Assembly (NCBI GenBank): GCA_035502995.1
Contig: DATJTW010000023.1
Span: forward strand, 65,536 to 129,535
DNA: 64,000 nucleotides
Direction: 5' to 3'
Source of the DNA: CADEED01 sp035502995
GTDB taxonomy: Bacteria; Pseudomonadota; Gammaproteobacteria; Steroidobacterales; Steroidobacteraceae
The translations under genes and the position numbers were made by a program. The notes below the pieces were generated by a model. That model was not told the origin of the DNA. It saw only the letters and a program-made list of their open reading frames with translations, and ran no database searches. Below are positions 54,694-63,451 of this stretch, piece after piece; position 1 is the stretch's first letter, and each line of letters starts with the position of its first letter.

Positions 54694-56700
54694 CTAGACG
54701 GGCAGGCCGTCCTCGCGTTCGATCGCGATCAATGCCGCGCGCGCGGGCAACCCGTTGCCGTCGGGCCAGTGGCTGCGCGGCGCATCGATCGTGCCGCCTT
54801 CGCCGGGATGCTGGATCGACAGGAACAACGTGCGGCCGTCGGGCGTGAACTCGCAGCCGCACACTTCGCAGCCGGCGGGGCCGCTCGCCAGCTGCTGCAG
54901 CCGGCCGCGCTCCGGCCCGTCGACGGGCACGACGAAGCAGCCGTTGTTGGCGGACTTGCGATCGTCGGTATCGCTGACGATCCACAGTCGTCCCTGCGGA
55001 TCGATGCCGAGATTGTCGGGGCAGTGCACGGGGCTCACGTCGGCGGCGTTTGCGTAGCCGGCGTAATAGGTGTCGGTGCTGCCGACCTTGCCCGGCGCGA
55101 TGTCGCGCGCGTCGACGATGTAGCGACCCGCGCCCGGATCGCCGGCCAGCAGGAACACGTTCCACGAGAACGTCGTCGCGGTGGCGTCGTCGCCGGTTTC
55201 GGCGATCTCGATGATGTGGCCGGACTTGTTGTCGGGCCGCGGATTCGCGGCGTTCAGTCCGGTGTCCGGCTGGTGGCCGTTCCAGTCGGCGTCCTTCGTG
55301 TTGGCTCGGTCCTCGCTCTTCGTGCAGGCGATGTAGATGCGCCCGGTGTGCGGGCTGGGCTCGACGTCCTCGGGGCGGTCCATCGGCGTCGCGCCCAACA
55401 GGTCCGCGGCGGCGCGCGCCTTGATGACGACGTCGCCCTGGTTGGCGAAGCCGGCTTTCGAATTCAACGGCCCCTTCTCGTCGTGCACCAGCGGCAGCCA
55501 CACGCCCGTGCCGTCCGCGTCGAAGCGCGCGGCGTACAACGTGCCGTGATCGAGCAGGTCGCGGTTCGCCGCGGGATTCTTCGCATCGAACCGGTCGCGC
55601 GTGACGAACTTGTAGATGTATTCGAACTTCTCGTCGTCGCCCATGTACGCGGCGACGTGGCCGGTCCTGCCGACGATCGAGTTCGCGCCTTCGTGCTGGA
55701 AGCGGCCGAGCGCCGTGCGCTTGCGCGGCATGGAGCGCGGATCGTGCGGATCGATCTCGACCATCCAGCCGAACCGCAGCGGCTCGTGCGGCTCGTTGCG
55801 CAGGTCGAAGCGCGCGTCCTGGAAATCCCAGCCGTAGAAGCTGTTCTCGCGGAACGGGAAGCGGCGCATCGCGTCGACCAGCGCGGGATCGGCATCCGCG
55901 AGCGCGCTGCGCGCGCCGGCGAAGTAGTCGTCGATGTTCTCTTCGGACGTCAGGTAGGTGCCCCACGGCGTCTTGCCCGCGGAGCAGTTCGCGAACGTGC
56001 CCAGCATCTTCGTGCCGGTGGGATCGGCCTTGGTGCGCAGCAGCGGGTGGCCGCGCGCGGGGCCGGAGATCTCGATCGGCGTGCGCGCCGTGATGCGGCG
56101 GTTGAACGTCGACGCGACGTCGCGGGCCCAACCACCGGCGTCGCGATGGATCTCCAGCACGGAGACGCCGTGCGCGGCCTGCATGAATTCCACCGCGTGG
56201 GGATGCTCGTCCATCCAGCGGCGCCGCTCCTCCGGCTTCATGCCGGCGCCGCGATTGCCCGGCCACACCAGCTCGGCACTGAAGTATTCATGGTTCACGC
56301 AGACCAGGCCGCGCGCGGCGCGACCCGACTTCAACGGAAAGAACTGCACCGCGTCCGCGTTGGTGCCGAACTGCCGATGTTGCGCGTCGACGGCACCCGC
56401 ATCGAGCCAGGCCGTGTCCTTCAGCCGGCGTGTATCGAAATCGGGCGTGCCGGTGACGAGACTGTCACCCCAACGCGCGACGACGTTCCAGCGATAACCG
56501 TCGGCGATCACGAATGCATCGCCGCTCTGCGGCGGGACGCTGCGGAAGCGGTTGTTGGAAGCGGCGGCGGTCTTTGTAGGACTGCTCTTCGTCGCGCCGA
56601 CCGCGCAGGCCGCGAGGCCCGCGGTGGCTGCACCGGCGACGAGCGTACGGCGCGACAGTCGCGCGGCGAGGATGGCGTCAAATGCGGGTCGATCGTTCAT
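54694..56700 (-). CDS. phoX: PhoX-type phosphatase (DUF839), Tat-exported
   Basis: 668 residues from ATG 56700. Tat-like signal LSRRTLVAGAATAGLAACAV. Typical PhoX blocks: VCVNHEYFSAELVWPGN, GGWARDVASTFNRRITARTP, GTFANCSAGKTPWGTYLTSEEN, GRFQHEGANSIVG, VEPSPHTGRIYIACT, DNLGIDPQGRLWIVSDTD. PhoX enzymes are calcium/iron-dependent alkaline phosphatases freeing phosphate from esters. The cysteine after the signal could also mark lipid attachment. Divergent from a thioredoxin-domain protein. Confidence 0.93.
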   Translation of the reverse strand: MNDRPAFDAILAARLSRRTLVAGAATAGLAACAVGATKSSPTKTAAASNNRFRSVPPQSGDAFVIADGYRWNVVARWGDSLVTGTPDFDTRRLKDTAWLDAGAVDAQHRQFGTNADAVQFFPLKSGRAARGLVCVNHEYFSAELVWPGNRGAGMKPEERRRWMDEHPHAVEFMQAAHGVSVLEIHRDAGGWARDVASTFNRRITARTPIEISGPARGHPLLRTKADPTGTKMLGTFANCSAGKTPWGTYLTSEENIDDYFAGARSALADADPALVDAMRRFPFRENSFYGWDFQDARFDLRNEPHEPLRFGWMVEIDPHDPRSMPRKRTALGRFQHEGANSIVGRTGHVAAYMGDDEKFEYIYKFVTRDRFDAKNPAANRDLLDHGTLYAARFDADGTGVWLPLVHDEKGPLNSKAGFANQGDVVIKARAAADLLGATPMDRPEDVEPSPHTGRIYIACTKSEDRANTKDADWNGHQPDTGLNAANPRPDNKSGHIIEIAETGDDATATTFSWNVFLLAGDPGAGRYIVDARDIAPGKVGSTDTYYAGYANAADVSPVHCPDNLGIDPQGRLWIVSDTDDRKSANNGCFVVPVDGPERGRLQQLASGPAGCEVCGCEFTPDGRTLFLSIQHPGEGGTIDAPRSHWPDGNGLPARAALIAIEREDGLPV

Positions 56701-56764
56701 GGAGGCGCATGCTAACGTCCCGTCCCATCGACGCCCAGCGTTCCCGCCGCAGAGCACATTAAGA

Positions 56765-58315
56765 ATGGATTACGTACGTTCCGCCCTCATCGCGCTGGCG
56801 TTCGCCGCATTCTCCGTCGCCGCTCCCGCCGCGTCCGCGCTCGACGACGTCCACGCGGACGCGCCGGGCATCGCCTGGTTCAAGGGTGACGTCGATGCGG
56901 CGTTCGCCGCCGCGCAGGCGTCTAACAAGCCGGTGCTGCTGTACTGGGGCGCGCAGTGGTGCCCGCCGTGCAAGCAGCTCAAGTCCGCGGTGTTCAGCCG
57001 GCCGGACTTCATCGAGAAATCGAAACTGTTCGTCGCCGTCTATCTCGACGGCGACCTGCCCGACGCGCAGAAGTGGGGCGACACGTTCCGCGTGACGGGA
57101 TATCCCACCGTCGTCGTGTTCAAGCCCGACAAGACCGAGATCACGCGCATCGCCGGCAACATGGATCTCACGCTGTACGCGTCCGTGCTCGACGATTCGC
57201 TGGCCGACGTGCGCCCGGTGAAGGACGTCATCGCGCGCGCAGTGAAGGGCGAGGCCGCGTTGTCGGCGGTGGATTGCCGCCGCCTCGCGTACCACGCGTT
57301 CGGTCTCGAGGATGACGGCGTGTTCGAGGGCGCGAACCTCGAGAAGGCGTTCACGAATGCCGCGCGGCTCTGTCCCGCGACGCTCGAGAAAGAACGCGCG
57401 CGCTTTGCGTTCCTCGCGGCCGCGCAGGCGGCGTCGCGGCAGAAGGCCCGCCTCGAGAAAGGCGGCAAGGCGGACCAGGCGCTGACGGTGCTGGTCGTGC
57501 GCGTCAACGAACTGCTGGCGAACCGGGATCTGGCGCTGACGAACGCGGACGTCGTGCGCGGTCTGCCCGCGGAGTTCTATCTCGCCGCGCGGCAGACCGT
57601 GCCGAACGTCGCGCCGACGCTGCGCGAGCGCGTGATGGCCGTCGCCGACGCGGCCACCGTGAATCCGAAGTTCGCGCCGGCCGACCAGCTCGCCGCGCAG
57701 CTGGTGAAGATCCGCGTGGCGAAGGCGTTCGCGCCGGACGGCAAGGTGCCCACCGACGTGCGCGGCGTGGCCGTGCAGACGGCGGCGAAGATGCTGGCCG
57801 TGAAGATGGAGCCGTACGTGCGCGCCGGCGTGGTCAACTCGGCGGAGAACATCTACATCGCGCTCGAGGATCGCGACAGGCTGAAGGCGCTGCTGGCGCA
57901 GGAAGCGCAGACGTCGAACACGCCCTGGTACTACATCGGCGATCTCGCCGACGTGGAAGAGGAACTCGGCAACAAACAACGTGCACTCGAGCTCATGGCC
58001 GAGGCCTACCAGAAGGCGAAGGGCCCGGCGTCGCGGTTCCAGTGGGGCTTCAATTACCTGTCAGGCCTGCTGCGACTCGCGCCGGACGACACGACTACCA
58101 TCAATAGAGTGGGCACCTCCGTGCTCGCCGAGCTCGACGGGCCGAACCGCGTGCACCGCCGTACGTTGTCGCGGCTCACGCGTCTCGACAAGTCGCTGCG
58201 CGACTGGAACACCACGCCGCAACGGGCTGCGGTCGACGCGAAGTTGCGCGCGACCTTGCAGGGCGTGTGTCGCAAATCACCCGGCGTCGATTGTTCAACG
58301 CTGGCACGAACATAA
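56765..58315 (+). CDS. Exported thioredoxin-domain protein with helical C-terminus
   Basis: 516 residues from ATG 56765. Signal peptide SALIALAFAAFSVAAPAASA. The thioredoxin domain (about 30-165) has YWGAQWCPPCKQL (Cys66/Cys69) and cis-Pro region GYPTVVVF. The remaining 350 residues are helical, TPR-like (EEELGNKQRALELMAEAYQK), and contain three cysteines. It is a DsbD-gamma/thioredoxin_7-type periplasmic redox protein with an interaction domain. Partner not evident; no strong ribosome site. Confidence 0.85.
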   Translation: MDYVRSALIALAFAAFSVAAPAASALDDVHADAPGIAWFKGDVDAAFAAAQASNKPVLLYWGAQWCPPCKQLKSAVFSRPDFIEKSKLFVAVYLDGDLPDAQKWGDTFRVTGYPTVVVFKPDKTEITRIAGNMDLTLYASVLDDSLADVRPVKDVIARAVKGEAALSAVDCRRLAYHAFGLEDDGVFEGANLEKAFTNAARLCPATLEKERARFAFLAAAQAASRQKARLEKGGKADQALTVLVVRVNELLANRDLALTNADVVRGLPAEFYLAARQTVPNVAPTLRERVMAVADAATVNPKFAPADQLAAQLVKIRVAKAFAPDGKVPTDVRGVAVQTAAKMLAVKMEPYVRAGVVNSAENIYIALEDRDRLKALLAQEAQTSNTPWYYIGDLADVEEELGNKQRALELMAEAYQKAKGPASRFQWGFNYLSGLLRLAPDDTTTINRVGTSVLAELDGPNRVHRRTLSRLTRLDKSLRDWNTTPQRAAVDAKLRATLQGVCRKSPGVDCSTLART

Positions 58316-58615
58316 TTCCCGCGCGGGCGCACTAACAAAAGTTCACCGCGACCTGCGACAAGTGAGAGCGCTTTCACCGTTACGCAGACAATTCATCCCT
58401 TCGTAGCGTCGGGCATCGCCTAAGGCGAACCCGTTCACGTTCGGGCCGCAGCCCGCCCGATATCGTCTCGCCACTTCCGGGCCATCGCGTCCGCGTCCTC
58501 TGGGGTTCGATGAGGACGTTGCGCGGGCGCCCGACAACGAATTGGAGATGTCGATGTTCGTACGGGGTCGGCGCCGCGCGTTTTGTCGCGCTGCGCCAGT
58601 CGTGTTGGTGCGTGC
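58316..58615. other. 300-base region before the GTPase module
   Basis: No credible gene. It contains a hairpin CGGGCATCGCCTAAGGCGAA with matching outer bases (CGGG/CCCG around TCGCC/GGCGA) and a second G+C-rich stem near CGGGCC/GCCCG. A promoter and structured leader for the downstream operon are plausible; no known riboswitch class is recognised. Confidence 0.4.
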
Positions 58616-59671
58616 ATGAGCCGCGGCCAGGCCCAGAAGGCCGAGGCTGCGGGCGGCGTCGTCGCCGGTCAGCGGCGCATCGCGCTGGTCGGGGCTCCCT
58701 CGGGTGCCGCCGACGAACGCGGCGAGCACGCGATGCGCCTGCTCGACACCATGTTGTGGGTGCTGAAGGGCACGACGCGCGATGCGTGGTCGAAAGCCGA
58801 GCCCGACGACGCCGACATCATCGTCATCCATCGCGGTGACGAACCCACGCGCACCGCCGCCTGGCGTTCGCGCGGCAAGCTCATCGTCGAAATCGCGCGC
58901 GAGGGCGAAACCGGCGGCGCCGACGACAACGTGCTGACGTATCCGTTTCCCGCGAAACGCGTGCTCGAGCTGCTCGAGAAACTCAGCGGCAAGCTCGACG
59001 ATTCGTCGCCCGCGCCGGCCGTGTCCGCCGCGCCGGCGCCGGTCGCGCGCGCCACGATCTCCGACACGGACCGCTGGGCGTTGCCCGAGGCGCTGCGCAC
59101 CGTGCGTTCGGTGCGCAACGACAACCTCTGGCTGGTCGCGCGCGACGGTGCGGACCCCGTGCTCTGGCTGCGCGGCGACGGCTCGGCGTATTTCGCCACC
59201 GATGCTTTCGTCCGCACGCTGCATGCGGATGGCTCGCTGACCACGCGCCTCGAGCTGCGCGACGGCTATCCACCGCCGAAGACGCGCGTTGCGGAACGTC
59301 CCGCCGGCGAGTTCTTCTGGTTCGCGGGCTTCAATGCCGGCGACGGTCTCGCGCCCTGGCTCGATTCGCGCCAGTCCTTCCGCATCACGGCGTGGCCGGA
59401 TTTCGGCGTCATCCGCCCGGATGCCGCGGTGCTGCGCGCCGTCGCGCTGTTGCAGGTGCAGTCGCTCGACGTTGGCGCGCTGGCCGCGCGGGCGCGTGTC
59501 ACGCACGCCGTGGCGGCGCGCATCCTCAACGCGTTGTCGCTGTGCGAAGTGCTGGTCGCCGGCGAAGCCCGCGCGTCGCGCGGCGAAGCCCGGCTGACCG
59601 AGCCGCGCGGCGGCTTCTCCGGATTCCTGCGCCGCCTGCGCACGCATCTCGGCCTCGGAGTCGAGGCATGA
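58616..59671 (+). CDS. Two-domain unknown protein of GTPase/roadblock module
   Basis: 351 residues from ATG 58616. The N-terminal half is an alpha/beta, receiver-like domain (RRIALVGAPSGAADERGEHA, DADIIVIHRGDEPT, GKLIVEIAREGE, FPAKRVLELLEKLSGKL) without the phosphorylatable Asp arrangement. After a linker, the C-terminus resembles a winged helix (AVLRAVALLQVQSLDVGALA, AARILNALSLCEVLV). This is analogous to the DUF742-type adaptor of Streptomyces conservons but not clearly homologous. The stop overlaps the GTPase start (ATGA). Confidence 0.75.
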   Translation: MSRGQAQKAEAAGGVVAGQRRIALVGAPSGAADERGEHAMRLLDTMLWVLKGTTRDAWSKAEPDDADIIVIHRGDEPTRTAAWRSRGKLIVEIAREGETGGADDNVLTYPFPAKRVLELLEKLSGKLDDSSPAPAVSAAPAPVARATISDTDRWALPEALRTVRSVRNDNLWLVARDGADPVLWLRGDGSAYFATDAFVRTLHADGSLTTRLELRDGYPPPKTRVAERPAGEFFWFAGFNAGDGLAPWLDSRQSFRITAWPDFGVIRPDAAVLRAVALLQVQSLDVGALAARARVTHAVAARILNALSLCEVLVAGEARASRGEARLTEPRGGFSGFLRRLRTHLGLGVEA

Positions 59672-60228
59672 ACGCCGGCGAGCTCAAGATCGTGTTCGCC
59701 GGCCCGATGGGCGCCGGCAAGACCACGGCGATCCGCGCGCTCAGCGACATCGAGCCCGTGTCCACCGAGGTCGGCAACACCGATCTCGCGAGCCACTCCA
59801 AACAACTCACCACGGTCGCGCTCGACTACGGCCACCTGCAGCTCGACGACGGCAACGTCGTGAAGCTGTACGGCACGCCCGGCCAGTCGCGGTTCGCGTT
59901 CATGTGGGACATCCTCTGCGCCGGTGCCATCGGCATCGTGCTGCTGGTCGACGCGTCGCGTGACGACGCGCTCGACGATTTCCGCGCCTTCGTCGACACG
60001 CTGCGGCGCATCGCGCGCGACCAGCCGCTGATCGTCGGCGTCGGCCGGCCGACGTCGGCCGACGGTTCCCATCTCGCGCCGTTCCAGGCGCACCTCGCGT
60101 CGCAGGGCATCGTGGCGCCGGTGTTCGGCGTGGACGCGCGTGAACGCGCCGACGTGCTGCTGCTGGTCGAAACGCTGCTGTGCGTGCTCGAAGCGCGCGT
60201 CGAGGAGAAGACCCGTGCCGTCAACTAA
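59668..60228 (+). CDS. MglA-like small GTPase (1)
   Basis: 186 residues. P-loop FAGPMGAGKTTAIRAL; switch region with LYGTPGQSRFAFMWDIL, where TPGQ replaces the Ras DxxG, as in MglA-class GTPases. The guanine-specificity motif NKxD is not present in usual form: the strand 5 segment reads VGVGRPTSAD. Guanine specificity is thus doubtful, or supplied differently. Encoded between the unknown adaptor and a roadblock protein, both by overlap, so the products are made together. Confidence 0.85.
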   Translation: MNAGELKIVFAGPMGAGKTTAIRALSDIEPVSTEVGNTDLASHSKQLTTVALDYGHLQLDDGNVVKLYGTPGQSRFAFMWDILCAGAIGIVLLVDASRDDALDDFRAFVDTLRRIARDQPLIVGVGRPTSADGSHLAPFQAHLASQGIVAPVFGVDARERADVLLLVETLLCVLEARVEEKTRAVN

Positions 60229-60622
60229 CGTGGCGTTCCGCCCGGCCGAGTTCGCGCAGGCCGCCGGCCAGCATCTCGAGGCCTTCGTGGCCGCGAATTC
60301 CGACGTGGCGTATGCCGTGCTGACCACCAGCGACGGCTTCGAAGTCGCCGCGCATCCGAAGAAGCCGCTGACGCAGAAGCTCGCGGCGATGAGCAGCTCG
60401 CTGCAGGCGTTGTCCGAGGCGATCTCGCGCGAGGCCGGCCTCTCGAACGCGCGCAATCTCGTCATCGAGGCCGAGAGCGGCACCATCGTCGTGCTCGGCC
60501 TGCCCGGCACGGCGCCGCGCATGTCGCTCGCCATCGTCTCCGGAAATTCCGAAACCCTCGGCCACCTGCTGTGGGCGGCGCGCAATTGCTGCGCGGCGCT
60601 CGCCGCGCTGCGCCCCGGCTGA
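60215..60622 (+). CDS. Roadblock/LC7 protein (1)
   Basis: 135 residues from a GTG (60215) with GAGGAG upstream, overlapping the GTPase end by 14 bases. AYAVLTTSDGFEVAAHPKKP, LAAMSSSLQALSEAISREAG and LVIEAESGTIVVLGLPG form the roadblock fold. In MglA/MglB systems the roadblock protein acts as GTPase-activating or exchange partner. Two cysteines near the C-terminus (NCCAAL) are notable. Confidence 0.85.
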   Translation: MPSTNVAFRPAEFAQAAGQHLEAFVAANSDVAYAVLTTSDGFEVAAHPKKPLTQKLAAMSSSLQALSEAISREAGLSNARNLVIEAESGTIVVLGLPGTAPRMSLAIVSGNSETLGHLLWAARNCCAALAALRPG

Positions 60623-60668
60623 TCTTGCTCTTCACCAGACCGTCCATCTATCTACCAGGAGTGATTCC

Positions 60669-61028
60669 ATGGCTACCGTCAATGATTCCCTGAAAGACCT
60701 GCTGCGCGCCGATGGCGCGCTGTGCGCCGCGTTGGTCGATTCGAACAGCGGCATGATGCTCGGCGGCGTCGGCCAGGGCGTGGACCTCGAGCTGGCCGCG
60801 GCCGGCAACACCGAGGTCGTGCGCGCGAAGATGAAGACCATGAAGGCGCTGGGACTCAACGACTCGATCGAGGACATCCTCATCACGCTCGGCAAGCACT
60901 ACCACATCATCCGCCCCGTGGTCGCGAAGCCCGGCATCTTCATCTATCTCGTGCTGGATCGCGCCAAGTCGAACCTCGCGCTGGCCCGTCGCGCCTGCGC
61001 CGACGCCGAAGGCACGCTGGCGTTCTGA
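60669..61028 (+). CDS. Roadblock/LC7-like protein (2)
   Basis: 119 residues. LLRADGALCAALVDSNSGMM, AAGNTEVVRAKMKTMKALG, IEDILITLGKHYHIIRPVVA and IFIYLVLDRAKSNLALARRA match the roadblock/LC7 layout. Ribosome site CCAGGAGTGATTCC. It is distinct from roadblock 1, so a heterodimer or a dedicated partner for GTPase 2 is possible. Confidence 0.85.
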   Translation: MATVNDSLKDLLRADGALCAALVDSNSGMMLGGVGQGVDLELAAAGNTEVVRAKMKTMKALGLNDSIEDILITLGKHYHIIRPVVAKPGIFIYLVLDRAKSNLALARRACADAEGTLAF

Positions 61029-61038
61029 CGAGCGCTCC

Positions 61039-62244
61039 ATGGCGGTCATCGATCCCCACAGCCAGGCCGTCGTCATCCGCATCGCGTATGACGGCGCGCC
61101 CATGGCGGGCAAGAGCACCAGCGTTCGTGCGCTGGGGCGGGGACTCGGCGCCAGTGTGGTCACGCCGCAGGAGGTGAGCGGGCGAACGCTCTACTTCGAC
61201 TGGCTCGACTACACTGGCGGCCTCTTCGAGGGCCGCAGCATCCGCTGCCAGGTGATCTCGGTGCCGGGACAATCGTCGCTGGCGCCGCGGCGGCAGCGAT
61301 TGCTCGAGCAGTCCGACGTCGTCGTGTACGTCGGCGACAGCACACCCGACGCCTTCGAAAACGATCGTGTTTGCCTCGGCAGCCTGTGCCGCATCCTCGG
61401 CGGAATCGAAGGGCCGCCGGTCGGCGTGGTATTGCAGGCCAACAAGCGCGATCGGCCCGATGCGGTGCCGGTCGACCGCATCCGGCGGATGCTCGACGAA
61501 CTGGATCTGCGCGTCGGCGTCGTCGAGTCGGTGGCGACCGACGGTGCCGGCATCCGCGAGGCGTTCGTGTTCGCGGTGCGCCTGGCGCTGGACCGCGTCG
61601 GCGAGCTGATGCGGTCGGGACAATTGCAGACGGTGGCGCCGGCCGTGAACTCGGCGGACGAACTACTGGAAGATCTGCGGCGCCACGAGGGCGGATCGCT
61701 GGACCTCGCGGTGCAGAACGGCGTGCTGGAACACGTGCCGGTCGCGCCCGTGCAGATGCGCGTCGAAGAGGCGAGCCCATCGGGCAACGTCATCGCCGAC
61801 GCGTTGGCGCAGGTGGTGCGCGAGAATTCGCTCGACGCGTCGCCGGCCGTGCCGCTGGCCGATGCCAATGCCGTCCCCGCCACGCCCGACAGCCGCGTGC
61901 CCAGCGGGCTCGTCTGGCCGCCCGTCGACGGCCGACTGATCCTCAACGAATTGAACGGCGCGCGCGTCGAGCTCAACCGCTCCGCGCGCGGCGACTGGAT
62001 AGGCAATGCCGATGGCCGCTGGCAGTTGTTGTCGCCGGCGGATGCGGCGTACGACGACGTCGAGGCGGGGCGCAGCGTGCTCGTGCAGTCGGCGCGCGCG
62101 CATGCCGCACGCTCGGCGGGCCGCGTGGCGAATCGCTGCGTGGTGTTGATGCCGGACGGCGGCGGACGGTTCCGGTTGTGGAACGTCGCGCGACTCGGCG
62201 CCGGCGACGAATCCGGCGATGCCCAGCAGGCGCTGAGCGCCTGA
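61039..62244 (+). CDS. GTPase (2) with C-terminal extension
   Basis: 401 residues, 10 bases after roadblock 2. P-loop YDGAPMAGKSTSVRAL, switch ISVPGQSSLAPRRQRLL, canonical NKxD in VVLQANKRDRPD, and SVATDGAGI as G5. Residues 200-400 are a long extension with no recognised domain; WPPVDGRLILNELNGARVEL to RCVVLMPDGGGRFRLWNVAR is beta-rich. Unlike GTPase 1, the nucleotide site looks complete. It ends the module; the minus-strand RHH gene begins beyond it. Confidence 0.88.
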   Translation: MAVIDPHSQAVVIRIAYDGAPMAGKSTSVRALGRGLGASVVTPQEVSGRTLYFDWLDYTGGLFEGRSIRCQVISVPGQSSLAPRRQRLLEQSDVVVYVGDSTPDAFENDRVCLGSLCRILGGIEGPPVGVVLQANKRDRPDAVPVDRIRRMLDELDLRVGVVESVATDGAGIREAFVFAVRLALDRVGELMRSGQLQTVAPAVNSADELLEDLRRHEGGSLDLAVQNGVLEHVPVAPVQMRVEEASPSGNVIADALAQVVRENSLDASPAVPLADANAVPATPDSRVPSGLVWPPVDGRLILNELNGARVELNRSARGDWIGNADGRWQLLSPADAAYDDVEAGRSVLVQSARAHAARSAGRVANRCVVLMPDGGGRFRLWNVARLGAGDESGDAQQALSA

Positions 62245-62252
62245 TTCCCTGA

Positions 62253-62456
62253 CTACTTGTCTTCCTTGACGCGTTTCGCGTTCGTGCGCGAGACCGTGTT
62301 CACCGCGCGCCCGCGTTTCGCCAGCGCCTCGCGCAGCAGCCATTCGATCTGCCCGTTGACGCTGCGCAGCTCCTGCGCCGCCAGCGCCTCGATCGCGGCG
62401 GCGACCGCCGGATCGAGGCGCAGCAGGAAGGCTTTCCGTGAGGGCGGCTCGCTCAA
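62253..62456 (-). CDS. Ribbon-helix-helix (Arc-like) small protein
   Basis: 67 residues starting at a TTG (62456; GAGGA nine bases upstream), 12 bases after the SPFH stop. KAFLLRLDPAVAAAIEALAA followed by RSVNGQIEWLLREALAKRGR is an RHH fold of the Arc/MetJ type. Such genes regularly follow SPFH-domain genes. It may regulate its own operon; targets unknown. Confidence 0.88.
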   Translation of the reverse strand: MSEPPSRKAFLLRLDPAVAAAIEALAAQELRSVNGQIEWLLREALAKRGRAVNTVSRTNAKRVKEDK

Positions 62457-62468
62457 GAGAGCGTGTCC

Positions 62469-63338
62469 TCAGCCGTACAGCGTGCCGGCGTTGATGACGG
62501 GCTGCGCCTCGGTCTCGGCGCAGAGGACGACCAGCAGGTTCGACACCATCGCCGCGCGGCGCTCCGCGTCCAGCTCGACCACGCCGCGTTCCGTGAGGCC
62601 CTGCAACGCCATCTCCACCATGCTGACCGCGCCGAGCACGATCTGCTTGCGCGCGCCGATCACGGCTTCCGCCTGCTGGCGCCGGAGCATCGCGCCCGCG
62701 ATCTCCGGCGCGTAGGCGAGGTGCGTGAGGCGCGCGTCCTCGACCAGCAGACCCGCCTTCGCGAAGCGCTCCTGCAGTTCCTTCTTGAGCTTGCCGATGA
62801 TCTCGTCGCCGCCGGCGCGCAGCGTCAGCGAGCTGTCCGCTTCGTCGACATGGTCGTACGAATACTCGTTGGCGAGGTGGCGCAGCGCGGCTTCCGCCTG
62901 GACGGGCACGTACTGCTCGTAGTGGTCGATGTCGAGCACCGCGCGTGCCGTGTCGCTGACGCGCCAGACGATCGCGGCCGCGATCTCGATCGGGTTGCCG
63001 CGCTTGTCGTTCACCTTGAGCTTCTCGCTGTTGAAGTTGCGCAGGCGCAGCGAGACCTTCGTCTTGCCGAGGAACGGGTTCGCCCAGCGCAGGCCCGTGC
63101 TGTAGTCCGTGCCGCGATACGAGCCGAACAGCATCAGCAGCGCCGACTGGTTCGGCTGCAGCATGTACATGCCCTTGGCGATGAAGAACAAGGCGAGGAA
63201 CGCGATGAGCGCGAACACCGGCTTGCCCGTCATGATCGATGCCGGGATCGCCACCAGCGCGACGAACATGAGCACCAGCGCGACATAGCCGCTGGAGCTC
63301 TTGAAATCGACTTCTTCCGTACCGCCAGGCGCATTCAT
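62469..63338 (-). CDS. SPFH/band-7 membrane protein
   Basis: 289 residues, ATG 63338. Two N-terminal helices (GYVALVLMFVALVAIPASIM, VFALIAFLALFFIAKGMYML) and an SPFH domain: NQSALLMLFGSYRGTDYSTG, RNFNSEKLKVNDKRGNPIEI, VVWRVSDTARAVLDIDHYEQ-like segment, LLVEDARLTHLAYAPEIAGA. Likely a flotillin/stomatin-type membrane microdomain protein. It forms an operon with the RHH gene. Confidence 0.93.
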   Translation of the reverse strand: MNAPGGTEEVDFKSSSGYVALVLMFVALVAIPASIMTGKPVFALIAFLALFFIAKGMYMLQPNQSALLMLFGSYRGTDYSTGLRWANPFLGKTKVSLRLRNFNSEKLKVNDKRGNPIEIAAAIVWRVSDTARAVLDIDHYEQYVPVQAEAALRHLANEYSYDHVDEADSSLTLRAGGDEIIGKLKKELQERFAKAGLLVEDARLTHLAYAPEIAGAMLRRQQAEAVIGARKQIVLGAVSMVEMALQGLTERGVVELDAERRAAMVSNLLVVLCAETEAQPVINAGTLYG

Positions 63339-63451
63339 CGTCGTCTCCCGCGGGACCTCGTGAGTGGGTCCCGATATGCGTGTGATAGTAGAGTGATATC
63401 ACTTTGACGACAAGCTGCATTTGACAGTGCACGGTACAATCGCGCCCGGTT
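63339..63451. promoter_or_regulatory. Region between SPFH and tRNA genes
   Basis: Contains TACAAT (63435-63440), a good -10 for the tRNA, 12 bases before its first base. TTGACA at 63421 is too close to pair with it; no matching -35 is clear. Confidence 0.4.

Noticed and set aside
63421..63440. TTGACA plus TACAAT as a tRNA promoter
   Set aside because: Spacing is only 8 bases; the -10 is plausible but this -35 is not its partner.
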